Source: Chitinophaga sp. GbtcB8
Lineage (GTDB): Bacteria > Bacteroidota > Bacteroidia > Chitinophagales > Chitinophagaceae
Length of the DNA stretch: 64,000 nucleotides
Assembly: GCF_019091455.1 (NCBI RefSeq)
Contig: NZ_JAGXJN010000038.1
Span: 1 to 64,000 of the forward strand
Direction: 5' to 3'
Shown here one piece after another: positions 8,699 through 17,450 of this stretch (positions are counted from its first letter, which is position 1; the number at the start of each line of letters is the position of its first letter). A model generated the notes under the pieces. The model was not told where the DNA came from. It did no database searches and saw only the letters and a program-made list of their open reading frames with translations. The translations under genes were made by a program, and so were the position numbers.

Positions 8699-9703
8699 TC
8701 AGGAACTGGTAGATTTCCGCGGAATGATCTTAGACTTCAGCACTACGTGATCCTGTACCGGCGCACCACTTTCCAGTGATTTGAACAGCAGCTGCGCAGC
8801 GTGCACACCCAGGTCCCGTGCGGGTTGCGTGATGGTGGTGAGCGAAGGACTTAACAGCGGTGCAATTTCCAGGCTGGAAAAACTGATGATCTTTACTTTT
8901 TTTGGGATGTTGATATTCAGATCCTGGCAAACATAATAACTCACAATGGCCAGGCGCTCTACAGCGGCAAACACCCCATCCGGTTTTATGGTGGTTAAAA
9001 CTTTGGAGATGATATTGTAGCTTTTTTTATGATCATTGCTGCAATCTATCACCAGGTCTTTGTTAAAGGGAATGCCTTCTGCTGCCAGCGCATCCACATA
9101 CCCCTGCATACGTACGTTACCGATAGACAGGCTTTTGTTGATCACCAGGAAAACGATCTTCTTACAACCGGCTGCTACCAGGTGCCTGGTGGCATTAAAG
9201 CTGCTTTCATAATCGTTGGTAGTTACCTTGGCTACATCTATATCATCATACACCCGGTCAAAAAATACCAGGGGCATATGCCTCTTTTTCAGCTGTTTCA
9301 GGTAATTATGATCTTTGGCCTCACCGGAGGCCGACATAATAATGCCATCTACCCGGCCATTGGAGAGATCATTGATAATGGAAACTTCCAGCTGGTATTC
9401 ATCATCCGTAACGTAGATCAGCGAATGATAACCCTTTTCCCTTGCTACCCGCTCAATCCCTTTGATGGCCTGTGAAAAGAAATCGTTGGCCAGCTCCGGT
9501 ACAATGATGGCAATAGTATTACTCTTTTTCTCCCGCAGGTTGCTGGCATAGAGGTTCGGCTGGTAGTTCAGCTCCCGTGCGCGGGCCAGGATGCGCTCTT
9601 TTGTTTGCGCATTGATATCGCTATTGCCCCGGAAAGCTCTTGACACGGTTGATGTGGACAATTTCAGGTCCTTTGCCAGCTCTTTAATATCAACTTTATC
9701 CAT
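8699..9703 (-). CDS. LacI/GalR family transcriptional regulator (malto-oligosaccharide locus)
   Basis: This 334-residue protein has an N-terminal LacI helix-turn-helix (VDIKELAKDLKLSTSTVSR, residues 4-22) and hinge helix (YQPNLYASNLR). A periplasmic-binding-protein-like effector domain follows (NTIAIIVPELANDFFSQAIKGI through VDGIIMSASG and PDGVFAAVERLAIVSYYVCQDL). It probably represses or activates the adjacent SusC-SusD-GH13-PgmB-GH65 operon in response to a sugar or sugar phosphate, as LacI-type regulators next to maltose operons do in this phylum. The candidate operator at 8604-8617 is its likely target. It is transcribed in the same direction as SusC but separated by a 139-base regulatory gap. 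The effector cannot be named from sequence. Confidence 0.93.
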   Translation of the reverse strand: MDKVDIKELAKDLKLSTSTVSRAFRGNSDINAQTKERILARARELNYQPNLYASNLREKKSNTIAIIVPELANDFFSQAIKGIERVAREKGYHSLIYVTDDEYQLEVSIINDLSNGRVDGIIMSASGEAKDHNYLKQLKKRHMPLVFFDRVYDDIDVAKVTTNDYESSFNATRHLVAAGCKKIVFLVINKSLSIGNVRMQGYVDALAAEGIPFNKDLVIDCSNDHKKSYNIISKVLTTIKPDGVFAAVERLAIVSYYVCQDLNINIPKKVKIISFSSLEIAPLLSPSLTTITQPARDLGVHAAQLLFKSLESGAPVQDHVVLKSKIIPRKSTSS

Positions 9704-10036
9704 CGGCGCGAAATTACAATATATTTGAACGATAAAATTTAGCTAATAAATTGCGTATTTTTATACGGATTAATTTTTTGATATGACTTTGCCCGGAATA
9801 TTTCACCTTACTGCTGCCCGCCTGAACGCCATTGGCAGCTTTTCCACCCCTCCCCCGCCGCCTTATACAAAGGCAGGCAAATAAGTACAGGCTCCCTGTT
9901 ACTTTCTATTTATAGCCGGCAGCTAATGCCGGTGCTGTAATCCCCTGCCCTTCCTTTTTTAGATCCGGTTTATTCACCGCGCTTTACCAAGGCTGTGAAA
10001 GGCTTTGTGGCAGTGCATTACAATGTTTTTTATTCA
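9704..10036. other. Intergenic region between LacI and EamA genes
   Basis: About 330 bases without a supported gene. It must hold the divergent promoters of both genes, but no clean TAnnTTTG box with a matching -33 element was found. A weak hairpin (GCCGGCA at 9915-9921 with TGCCGG at 9927-9932) precedes a pyrimidine-rich stretch. No riboswitch consensus was recognised. Confidence 0.5.
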
Positions 10037-10897
10037 ATGCTCAAATATATTATCATGGTTTTTGCCGGGGCCTGCTGCTTCGGCATCCTCTCTACTTTTG
10101 TAAAAGTTGCCTACCAGGAAGGTTATGCCACCGGCGATATTTCCGGCTCCCAGGCTTGTTTGGGTATGTGCGTTTTATGGTTATTATATATACTGACCCG
10201 TAAGCGGGAAGGGGGCCGGGGGCCTGTATGGCCGGTGCTGCTGGCCGGCACCACCATTGGGTTATGCACGCATTTATATTACTTGTCTGTTAAATGGATC
10301 CCCGCCTCCGTAGCTATTATTTTCCTGATGCAATTTACCTGGATCAGCATGCTGCTGGAATGGGCATTTTTCCGGAAACGGCCTGCAGCGCTGCAGCTGG
10401 CGGCCATGCTGCTGATCATGGCTGGTACAGTAATGGCCAGCGGGGTAGCTGATGCACGGGGAACATTGTCGCTGAAAGGCATCCTGTTATCCATGGGTTC
10501 CGCTGCTGTTTACGGCATTTATGTAGTGGCCAGCGGGCGGGTAGGCAATACCTTGCCGGCATTAAAAAAGAGCGCGCTGATGATGACGGGGTCCACGATC
10601 ATCATCTTTATAATTGCCAGGCCTCATTTTTTATTTGACGGGCAGTTATCAATGGGCTTAGCCAAATGGGCCCTGTTCCTTGCTTTCTTTGGGACTATTA
10701 TTCCGCCTTTGCTGTTTGCTGCCGGGATCCCGAAAACCGGTGTAGTGCTGGGCGCTATACTCATGACAGCAGAGCTGCCGGTGGCGGTAGTTACGGCGCA
10801 CCTGGTGTTAAAGGAAAACATGTCGCTGCTGCAATGGGCAGGAGTGGGTGTGATGTTGTTTGCAATGATGATTGGGCAGAAACGAAGTAAGGAGTAG
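10037..10897 (+). CDS. EamA/DMT superfamily membrane transporter
   Basis: This 286-residue, very hydrophobic protein has about ten predicted membrane segments arranged as two EamA repeats (first half from MLKYIIMVFAGACCFG, second half from LSLKGILLSMGSAAVYGIYVV). Features usual in the drug/metabolite transporter family include the LYYLSVKWIPASVAIIF segment and the closing QWAGVGVMLFAMM. It should export or import a small metabolite at the inner membrane; the substrate cannot be predicted. The frame opens with a GTG at 9995, but the ATG at 10037 places the first membrane helix at the N-terminus and is preferred. It converges on the M1 aminopeptidase gene with a shared terminator between them, and no functional link to the neighbouring sugar loci is seen. 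Confidence 0.88.
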   Translation: MLKYIIMVFAGACCFGILSTFVKVAYQEGYATGDISGSQACLGMCVLWLLYILTRKREGGRGPVWPVLLAGTTIGLCTHLYYLSVKWIPASVAIIFLMQFTWISMLLEWAFFRKRPAALQLAAMLLIMAGTVMASGVADARGTLSLKGILLSMGSAAVYGIYVVASGRVGNTLPALKKSALMMTGSTIIIFIIARPHFLFDGQLSMGLAKWALFLAFFGTIIPPLLFAAGIPKTGVVLGAILMTAELPVAVVTAHLVLKENMSLLQWAGVGVMLFAMMIGQKRSKE

Positions 10898-10904
10898 GAT
10901 TATG

Positions 10905-10942
10905 AAAAGGTAATGCAGCCAATAGCAGCTGCATTACCTTTT
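10905..10942. terminator. Bidirectional intrinsic terminator
   Basis: AAAAGGTAATGCAGC pairs perfectly with GCTGCATTACCTTTT across an 8-base loop. The A-start and T-end give a U tract in either direction. It separates the convergent EamA and aminopeptidase genes. Confidence 0.85.
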
Positions 10943-10953
10943 ACATTATCATT

Positions 10954-13407
10954 TCACGGCGCGGTCATTTCTTTAATAGCGGCGCTTGCCATATTGGCCT
11001 GGGTATCCAGGTGTGCGGCAGTTTTCCGGTCCTTTATGGATTGCAGGATGGGTACAAACCGGCCCTGCAAATGATAGGGTTTATAATCACGCACATGTTT
11101 CAGCGCTTTTTCAAAGTTGTCAGTGAACGTAACATTATCGCTGGTTTGTTCCAGCAGCTTCAGATAACCCACTACTACGCGCGATTTCATATTAGTGAAC
11201 ATGCTGTCCAGCGTGCGGCTGAAGAAATCCAGCTTTGTGGTATCGCCGGACATTACGTACACCGCAGCCAGCGCCCAGTTTAAATAATCTTTACTGTCTT
11301 TTTCCAGCATGGCGGCGTAACGTTTTGCTTCCGGCATATTCACGGCTGCCATGGCGCTTAGCGCAGCTGCCTGTACGCCATAGGAACGGCTGTTTATTTT
11401 TTCCCGGAACAGGGGCATGTAAGTAGTGTCTTTCAGCCTGCCAATGGCTTTGATGGCCGCGGCCTGCACCAGGGTAAAACTGTCTGTCCTGGCCAGGTTC
11501 AGTAATACCGGCAGTGCAGCAGCTTTTACTTCCGGCTGCTGCATGTTCAGCGAATCCATGGCGGTAATGCGCAGGCGGAAGAATTTATCTTTACAGGCGG
11601 CTACCAATACTTTGCGGGCATCAGCATCCTGCTGTACGGCTGCTGTTTTTTGAATGGCTTCCAGGCGGTCCATGTACAGGGGGGCATGAAAATACTGACA
11701 GGCATATTCCTGCAAAGATTTATGATCTGTTTTTACCGCGATCAATACTTTATCTGCATCTACATTCACCAGCTCCGGGCGGGTGGGCAAAGCAAAGCGG
11801 AAAGTATCCGCTTTTTGCTTCATCCATACTTCGTGGCGTTCTTTTTTCCCGTTAGTATATATATCAATGGCGAAAGGAAGAGTAAATATTTTACCGGCCT
11901 GTGTTTGCTGTACATACACGGTTTGTGTTTTCGTAGCAGCGTCCCAGTTATACTGAATGTCCAGGTAAGGATGTCCGCTGCCATAGTACCATTGGTTAAA
12001 GAACCAGTTAAGATCCAGTCCGCTAGCTTCTTCCAGGGCTAAACGCAGCTGCTGCACTTCTCCTGTTTTAAAGGCGTTCTGCGTAAGGTACAGGCGCAGG
12101 CCTTTGTAAAACACTTCCTTACCCAGGTAGTTGCGCAGCATGTGCAGGATACGGCCGCCTTTCTGGTAAGTAACGCGGTCTATCACATCTTCCTGCGTAT
12201 CGTAATAAAAACGCACCAGGTTCTTTTGTTCGTCTGCCGGGCCGCCATCCAGGTATATTTCCAACGCTTTGTTGTTGGTGTAATCACCGGCATCCTGGCC
12301 GTATTTGTATTCCTGCCACAGGGTTTCGCTGTAGTTGGCAAAAGATTCATTCACGGTAAGGTAACTCCAGCTTTCCGTGGTTACATAATCGCCAAACCAC
12401 TGGTGAAACAGCTCATGTACAATGTTGCCGTCCCAAACGCGGTCATCGATCAGCTGCCGGTCGTTCTGGTAAGTGAAATCGCCATGTACAGTGGCAGTAG
12501 TATTTTCCATGGCGCCGCTCACAAAATCCCGTACAATGATCTGCGCATATTTATTCCATGGATAGTCTACACCCAGGGTATTGGAAATAAAGTTCATCAT
12601 CTCCGGGGTGTTGGCAAACAGCTTTTTTGCATAAGGCGCCTGTGCCGGCTCCACGTAATAGCTTACTTCTTTATTCTTCCATTTGTCTTTATAGATGTAA
12701 TACATACCGGTGGCCATCATTACCAGGTAAGGCGCATGCGGCAGCTCCATTTTCCAGGTATCTGTACGGGTGCCATCGCCATTGGAATGTTGCGCCGCTA
12801 AACGGCCGTTGGAGAGGGTTGTATAAGCAGCAGGCACCCTCATGCGGATCTCTGTGGTCATCTTCTGATTGGGCTTATCGATGGTGGGAAACCAGGCGGA
12901 GGATGCTTCTGTTTCGCCCTGGGTCCAGATCTGTACCGGCTTTCCGGGAATAGTGCTATCCGGGTTCGTGAAATATAAACCGCGGGCGCTGGTAATGGCA
13001 CTGCTGCCTTGCGATTTAACCAATGCCGGCTGCGCGGTATAGGCAATATAGATGGTATACTTTTCGCCGGGGCGGTAAGTTTTATCCAGCCTTATGTGCA
13101 ATTGGGCGCTGTCATAAGTATATTTTAGCGGTTGCTTTTTACCGGCTTTTATTAAGGCCAGCTCGTGGATGAGCATAGTCTTTGCATCCAGCGTAAGTGA
13201 ATTCACCGTATAAGCATACGGCTGTAATGTGATCCAGGCCTTACCAAACAGCAGCTCTTTGTGATTGTCAAAACGCACTTCCAGCTCCGTATGCACCAAG
13301 CTATTGACCTTCGGAGCCGTCTCCCGGTAAACACCCGGCTGCTGCGCTTTAGCAGGTAACATGATAAGAAGGAAAAAGACCGTTATTAAAAAAAATTGCG
13401 TGTTCAT
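10954..13407 (-). CDS. Secreted M1 family zinc aminopeptidase
   Basis: This 817-residue protein has a signal peptide (about 1-21, LIMLPAKAQ) followed by the M1 N-terminal beta-domain. The exopeptidase motif GAMEN is at 298-302, and the zinc site HELFH is at 331-335 with the third ligand Glu354 in the conserved VNESFAN block, exactly 18 residues after the second His. Tyr in DRVTYQKGG fits the transition-state tyrosine. From about residue 560 the sequence becomes HEAT-like helical repeats (DADARKVLVAACKDKFFRLR, LPVLLNLARTDSFTLVQAAAIKAIGRL). It should remove N-terminal residues from peptides in the periplasm or outside the cell. It is a single-gene unit, convergent with the EamA gene and divergent from the AraC gene. 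Confidence 0.95.
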   Translation of the reverse strand: MNTQFFLITVFFLLIMLPAKAQQPGVYRETAPKVNSLVHTELEVRFDNHKELLFGKAWITLQPYAYTVNSLTLDAKTMLIHELALIKAGKKQPLKYTYDSAQLHIRLDKTYRPGEKYTIYIAYTAQPALVKSQGSSAITSARGLYFTNPDSTIPGKPVQIWTQGETEASSAWFPTIDKPNQKMTTEIRMRVPAAYTTLSNGRLAAQHSNGDGTRTDTWKMELPHAPYLVMMATGMYYIYKDKWKNKEVSYYVEPAQAPYAKKLFANTPEMMNFISNTLGVDYPWNKYAQIIVRDFVSGAMENTTATVHGDFTYQNDRQLIDDRVWDGNIVHELFHQWFGDYVTTESWSYLTVNESFANYSETLWQEYKYGQDAGDYTNNKALEIYLDGGPADEQKNLVRFYYDTQEDVIDRVTYQKGGRILHMLRNYLGKEVFYKGLRLYLTQNAFKTGEVQQLRLALEEASGLDLNWFFNQWYYGSGHPYLDIQYNWDAATKTQTVYVQQTQAGKIFTLPFAIDIYTNGKKERHEVWMKQKADTFRFALPTRPELVNVDADKVLIAVKTDHKSLQEYACQYFHAPLYMDRLEAIQKTAAVQQDADARKVLVAACKDKFFRLRITAMDSLNMQQPEVKAAALPVLLNLARTDSFTLVQAAAIKAIGRLKDTTYMPLFREKINSRSYGVQAAALSAMAAVNMPEAKRYAAMLEKDSKDYLNWALAAVYVMSGDTTKLDFFSRTLDSMFTNMKSRVVVGYLKLLEQTSDNVTFTDNFEKALKHVRDYKPYHLQGRFVPILQSIKDRKTAAHLDTQANMASAAIKEMTAP

Positions 13408-13426
13408 CCGTTGGCATTTAATGCCA

Positions 13427-13434
13427 CAAAGCTA
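13427..13434 (-). promoter_or_regulatory. Candidate -7 box for the M1 aminopeptidase
   Basis: The minus strand reads TAGCTTTG, matching TAnnTTTG exactly, 20 bases before the start codon. No TTTG is found 19 bases further upstream, so this is a half-supported promoter. Confidence 0.35.
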
Positions 13435-13518
13435 GGATGGCGCATTGGCACGGGATAGTACGTTATTGCGGTTTTGTTACTATCTTGCTATTGGTACCTT
13501 TATTCATTAAATACATTT

Positions 13519-14328
13519 ATGAGCCGCAGTATCTTACACCAGGGGGATTATTATGGCAACATTCAGAAGAAAGTGCAAACCAAAGGGGTGATCCTTACTT
13601 TAAGCAACTACCCTGTTCACACTACGTTGCCCGATCATTTTCATGAAAACAGCTATCTCTGTTATGTACAGCATGGCAGCTACCAGGAGCAATCTGTTTC
13701 CGGTAAGCTGATCTGCGAACAGGAAGATATTGTTTTTCACCCGGCGGGTATTGCACACAGCAATGCATTCCCGGTAGCTGCTGCCAGCTGCTTTAATATA
13801 GAAATAGATGCGGCCTGGCTCAGTAAATTTGAAGCAGGACCTTTCACCCTTACTAAAATTGCCCGCTTAAAAAGCACGGCATTAAAACTACTGATCCATA
13901 AAATGCAGGCGGAGTTCCAGCAATACCATGCCTGGTCTAACCTGATGATAGAAGGCCTTACGCTGGAATGCATGGCTTTATTCCTGCGGGAAAAAGCATT
14001 GCATAACGATGTGCCCAGCTGGCTGCGCATGGTAAAAGAAATACTGCATGAACAGCAGGAACCGGTAGCGCTGGCAGAATTATCAGCCATTACACAAATG
14101 AGCCCCTTTCATATTGTGCGGGCATTTAAGAAAGCGTATGGCGTAAGTATCGGTGAATATGTAAACCAGCTAAAGACAGACCGCGCCTGCACGTTATTGC
14201 GGCACACGCAGCAGAACCTGGCGCAGATTGCCGTGGAGTGTAACTTCGCTGATCAAAGCCATTTCGGCCGCATCTTCAAAAAGATAACCGGCCTTACACC
14301 GCTGCAATACAGGAAAGCAACAGCGTAG
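13519..14328 (+). CDS. AraC family transcriptional regulator
   Basis: This 269-residue protein has an N-terminal cupin-like sensing domain (HTTLPDHFHENSYLCYVQHG, with HPAGIAHSN forming the other arm) and a C-terminal pair of AraC helix-turn-helix motifs (VALAELSAITQMSPFHIVRAFKKAYGVS and LAQIAVECNFADQSHFGRIFKKITGLTP). The frame starts at 13474, but the ATG at 13519 (MSRSILHQGDYYGN) gives a normal cytoplasmic N-terminus and avoids a spurious hydrophobic lead. It is divergent from the aminopeptidase and convergent with uxaC. It may control the uronate genes or the aminopeptidase, but nothing in the sequence decides this. Confidence 0.9.
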   Translation: MSRSILHQGDYYGNIQKKVQTKGVILTLSNYPVHTTLPDHFHENSYLCYVQHGSYQEQSVSGKLICEQEDIVFHPAGIAHSNAFPVAAASCFNIEIDAAWLSKFEAGPFTLTKIARLKSTALKLLIHKMQAEFQQYHAWSNLMIEGLTLECMALFLREKALHNDVPSWLRMVKEILHEQQEPVALAELSAITQMSPFHIVRAFKKAYGVSIGEYVNQLKTDRACTLLRHTQQNLAQIAVECNFADQSHFGRIFKKITGLTPLQYRKATA

Positions 14329-14372
14329 GCCGGCGTGTAAAAAGGGAAGCTTAAAACAATGTGAAAGATGCG

Positions 14373-15803
14373 TTATGAAATGGCTACCTGTTGTTCCAGG
14401 AACTGCCAGTTGAAATATTGTTGTGCATTAAAATAGCAGATGTCCTGCACCACCTTACCTACCCAGGGCAGATCATCCGGCAGCTCGCCGCTTTCAATTT
14501 CCTGGCCAAACAGCTCACATACTATACGGCGGAAATATTCATGGCGTGGATAAGACAAAAAGCTGCGTGAATCAGTGAGCATGCCTACAAAACGGCTCAG
14601 CAAACCCATATTGGATAAGGCGTTCAGCTGTTTGATCATACCATCTTTCTGATCCAGGAACCACCAGGCAGAACCAAATTGTACTTTGCCTGCAACAGAA
14701 CCATCATTGAAATTACCGATCATAGTAGCCAGCAGCTCATTATCGGATGGGTTCAGGTTGTACAGGATGGTTTTGGCCAGCTTGTCCTGCCCGTCCAAAC
14801 GATCCAGGAACCTGGCAAGGGCGCGTGCCTGTGAAAAATCTCCGATGGAATCCCAGCCGGTATCAGGCCCCAGCTGGCGCAGCATGCGGGAATTGTTATT
14901 ACGCAAAGCGCCCAGGTGGTATTGCTGCACCCAGCCTTTTTCCCAGTCCCACTCTGCCAGCTCCAGCAGCAATGCGGATTTAAACTTGCGGTTCTCCTCC
15001 CGTGACAGTGCGGCGCCCCCTCTTATTTTTTTGAAGATGGCCGCTATTTCCGTACCGGTAAAATCATCTGCATAAATTTCTTCAATACCATGGTCTGATA
15101 CGGAGCAGCCATTAGCGGCAAAGAAATCGTGCCGGTTACGCAGCGCATCCAGCAGGTCCTGGTAGGTATTGATGGTAACATCAGAAGCCTTTCCCAGCTT
15201 TTCCAGGTATTGATTATATTTTACCGGATCATCCACATTCATAGAAGCATCCGGGCGGAATGCGGGCAGGATGGGGATTTCGAAGCCTTCTTTTTTCAGC
15301 TGCTGATGGTATTCCAGCGTATCTACCGGATCGTCTGTAGTACATACCAGCGCTACTTTCATTTTCCGCAGCAGGTTGCGTACGGAGAAATCAGGGCCCT
15401 GCAGCTTTTCTGTACACTCGTCGTAGATCCTGGCAGCAGAAGATGGATTGAGCACTTCGTTCACATCAAAGTAACGCTGCAGCTCCAGGTGCGTCCAGTG
15501 GTAAAGCGGGTTACGTAAAGTATAGGGTACGGTGGCGGCCCATTGCTCAAATTTTTCCCAATCCGGCTTATTACCGGTGCAGTAACTTTCATGCACGCCG
15601 TTGGTACGCATGGCCCTCCACTTATAGTGATCGCCGTATAACCAGGCCTGTGTTAAATTCTCAAACTGCATATCCGCTGCTATTTGTACGGGCGGCAGGT
15701 GGCAGTGGTAATCGATCACCGGCATTTCTTTCGCATACTCATGGTATAATCGCTGAGCAGTGGCTGTGTTTAATAGGAAATGCTCATCCAGGAACTTTTT
15801 CAT
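14373..15803 (-). CDS. uxaC: Uronate (glucuronate/galacturonate) isomerase
   Basis: This 476-residue cytoplasmic enzyme interconverts galacturonate and tagaturonate (or glucuronate and fructuronate). The metal-binding motif DYHCHLPP (His33, His35) lies near the N-terminus, with the typical block AWLYGDHYKWRAMRTNGV after it, TDDPVDTLEYH in the middle and SYPRHEYFRRIVC near the C-terminus. The length is that of the family. Its start lies 11 bases after uxaB on the same strand, so the two form one operon. With UxaB it converts galacturonate to altronate. Altronate dehydratase and the KDG kinase/aldolase needed to finish the pathway are not in this window. Confidence 0.95.
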   Translation of the reverse strand: MKKFLDEHFLLNTATAQRLYHEYAKEMPVIDYHCHLPPVQIAADMQFENLTQAWLYGDHYKWRAMRTNGVHESYCTGNKPDWEKFEQWAATVPYTLRNPLYHWTHLELQRYFDVNEVLNPSSAARIYDECTEKLQGPDFSVRNLLRKMKVALVCTTDDPVDTLEYHQQLKKEGFEIPILPAFRPDASMNVDDPVKYNQYLEKLGKASDVTINTYQDLLDALRNRHDFFAANGCSVSDHGIEEIYADDFTGTEIAAIFKKIRGGAALSREENRKFKSALLLELAEWDWEKGWVQQYHLGALRNNNSRMLRQLGPDTGWDSIGDFSQARALARFLDRLDGQDKLAKTILYNLNPSDNELLATMIGNFNDGSVAGKVQFGSAWWFLDQKDGMIKQLNALSNMGLLSRFVGMLTDSRSFLSYPRHEYFRRIVCELFGQEIESGELPDDLPWVGKVVQDICYFNAQQYFNWQFLEQQVAIS

Positions 15804-15814
15804 ACTTTATTAAT

Positions 15815-17347
15815 TTATACACTCATCTTAACATGATTAACTTTTTTCAGCAGGCTGCCCGCGCCTTCCTGTAACAGGGCGGAGAGCATATTGGTAACCG
15901 CGGTGGCAAAACCTTTCAGCTCCGTAAGATCCGTACCCCACAGCGCGGTATTGCTTAACACAGTTCTCACCAGCACGCCAGGTTCCAGGCTTTTCCACTG
16001 GGCATGGTACCAGCCCGCATGATCGTCTGTTATCGTGTATGCCTTGCCGTTTGCAGTGCCTTTGTACTCCCCTTCTGCTGTTTGCTCACTGCGCATAAAC
16101 AGCAGGTAGGCAGCAAAGCCTAATGCCATCAGCTGCGGCGCTTCCTGCGTGCGGCTGTAATGGCGCAGCAATACAGGCACATTACGCATCTTCATTTTAG
16201 AGGTGTATTGCATAGTGATGCTGATCCACTGGTGCGCGAGGTGCGGATTACGGAAGCGGTCCAGCACACTATGTGCAAACTGTGTGGCTGCTGCAGCAGT
16301 GATATAAATATCAGTAATAGCCGGTACCATTTCCTGTAACATGAGCGTGGCAATGGCGGCTTCCATATCCGCATCTTCCATGGCCTGGCGTACTGTAGTA
16401 AAACCAGCCAGCACTGCCAGTCCGCAGCTAAAAGTATGGGTACCGTTCAGGAGGCGCAGCTTCAGCTCCCGGAATACATTGATGTCCGGCGCCAGCACTA
16501 CACCGTTGTCTGCTTCACTGAAGCTTAAACGTTGTTTTACCAGATCGCTGCCGGTTTCAATGGCCCATAAACGGTAAACTTCCGACATGATCATGAGCTC
16601 ATCTTTATAACCCAGCTCCTGCTGCATGGCCTCCTGCTCTTTTGCAGGTAATGCTCCGGGCACAATACGGTCTACCAGCGAGCTGCAGAAATAATTTGAC
16701 TGCGCTACCCAGCTGGTAAAAGCTTCCGGCAAACTATTACGGGCAGCCAGCTCTAAAACTATATCCTTTAACTTTTTACCATTGTCCACGATCAGCTCCG
16801 TGGGAATAATGACCATACCTTTATCTGCTGCGCCGTTAAAATGCTGGTAACGGTGGTACAAGAAGGCCAGTAATTTACCCGGGAAAGAGGCCGGTGGCGC
16901 GGCATGTACGTTATCATCCGTGAGGGTGATGCCTACCTCCGTAGTATTGGATATGATCACCTGCATATCCGGATTTTCCGCGCATTGTAAGATGGCCGGC
17001 CATTCTGCTGCTGCGCTTAATACACGGCTGATAGATGCGTTCAGGATATTTTCTTCTACCTGCTGCCCCTGCTCAATACCACGTACACAAAGCGTGTACA
17101 AGCCATCCTGCTCTGCAAAAGCATCAGTAGTGCCTTTGCCGGTGGACTTTACGATCACCACCCTGCCGTTGAATATGCCGGCTTTATTGGCTTTGTCTAT
17201 AAAATAATCCGGCAGGCCGCGTAACAGCACACCGGTACCAAACTGTAATACCTTTTCCGGCAGCTGCAAATGGGAGGCTTCCGGTATCTGTACAGCTGTA
17301 TTGCTTTTTAGTGCTGATAATTGTTCTTTAGACAATTGTTTCATCAT
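15815..17347 (-). CDS. uxaB: Tagaturonate/fructuronate reductase, mannitol dehydrogenase family
   Basis: This 510-residue cytoplasmic enzyme reduces tagaturonate to altronate with NADH. The N-terminal half has a Rossmann nucleotide site (VLQFGTGVLLRGLPDYFIDKA and VIVKSTGKGT). The C-terminal domain carries the polyol dehydrogenase signature LKLRLLNGTHTFSCGLAVLAG, whose Lys/Asn/His residues are catalytic in the family. The paired Met codons at the start leave a one-codon ambiguity. It is followed after 11 bases by uxaC and preceded by a family C repeat that separates it from the GH105 gene. Because the partner is UxaC and the upstream enzymes act on pectin, UxaB rather than UxaA-independent mannonate oxidoreductase (UxuB) is the preferred name. 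Confidence 0.92.
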   Translation of the reverse strand: MMKQLSKEQLSALKSNTAVQIPEASHLQLPEKVLQFGTGVLLRGLPDYFIDKANKAGIFNGRVVIVKSTGKGTTDAFAEQDGLYTLCVRGIEQGQQVEENILNASISRVLSAAAEWPAILQCAENPDMQVIISNTTEVGITLTDDNVHAAPPASFPGKLLAFLYHRYQHFNGAADKGMVIIPTELIVDNGKKLKDIVLELAARNSLPEAFTSWVAQSNYFCSSLVDRIVPGALPAKEQEAMQQELGYKDELMIMSEVYRLWAIETGSDLVKQRLSFSEADNGVVLAPDINVFRELKLRLLNGTHTFSCGLAVLAGFTTVRQAMEDADMEAAIATLMLQEMVPAITDIYITAAAATQFAHSVLDRFRNPHLAHQWISITMQYTSKMKMRNVPVLLRHYSRTQEAPQLMALGFAAYLLFMRSEQTAEGEYKGTANGKAYTITDDHAGWYHAQWKSLEPGVLVRTVLSNTALWGTDLTELKGFATAVTNMLSALLQEGAGSLLKKVNHVKMSV

Positions 17348-17358
17348 GACATTATTTT

Positions 17359-17450
17359 AGTCCCTGGTCCATGGCTGATAGTCCATGACCTATACTTGTA
17401 TGATATGTTGTGCTTTGTAATCTATGGTCCATGGATAATGGACCATGGAC
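17359..17450. repeat. Family C inverted word-repeat element (C1)
   Basis: The left arm at 17359-17390 (GGTCCATGGCTGATAGTCC) is complementary to the right arm at 17423-17450 (GGATAATGGACCATGGAC). It fills the spacer between the uxaB start and the GH105 stop; the right arm ends at the base before the GH105 stop codon. Confidence 0.82.

Noticed and set aside
9780-9995. Possible riboswitch before the EamA gene
   Set aside because: Only a weak 6-7 bp hairpin is present and none of the known consensus cores was recognised.
13437-13646. A 69-codon frame with a hydrophobic start
   Set aside because: It overlaps the AraC coding sequence in another frame and turns into non-protein-like sequence; the AraC start at 13519 explains the region.
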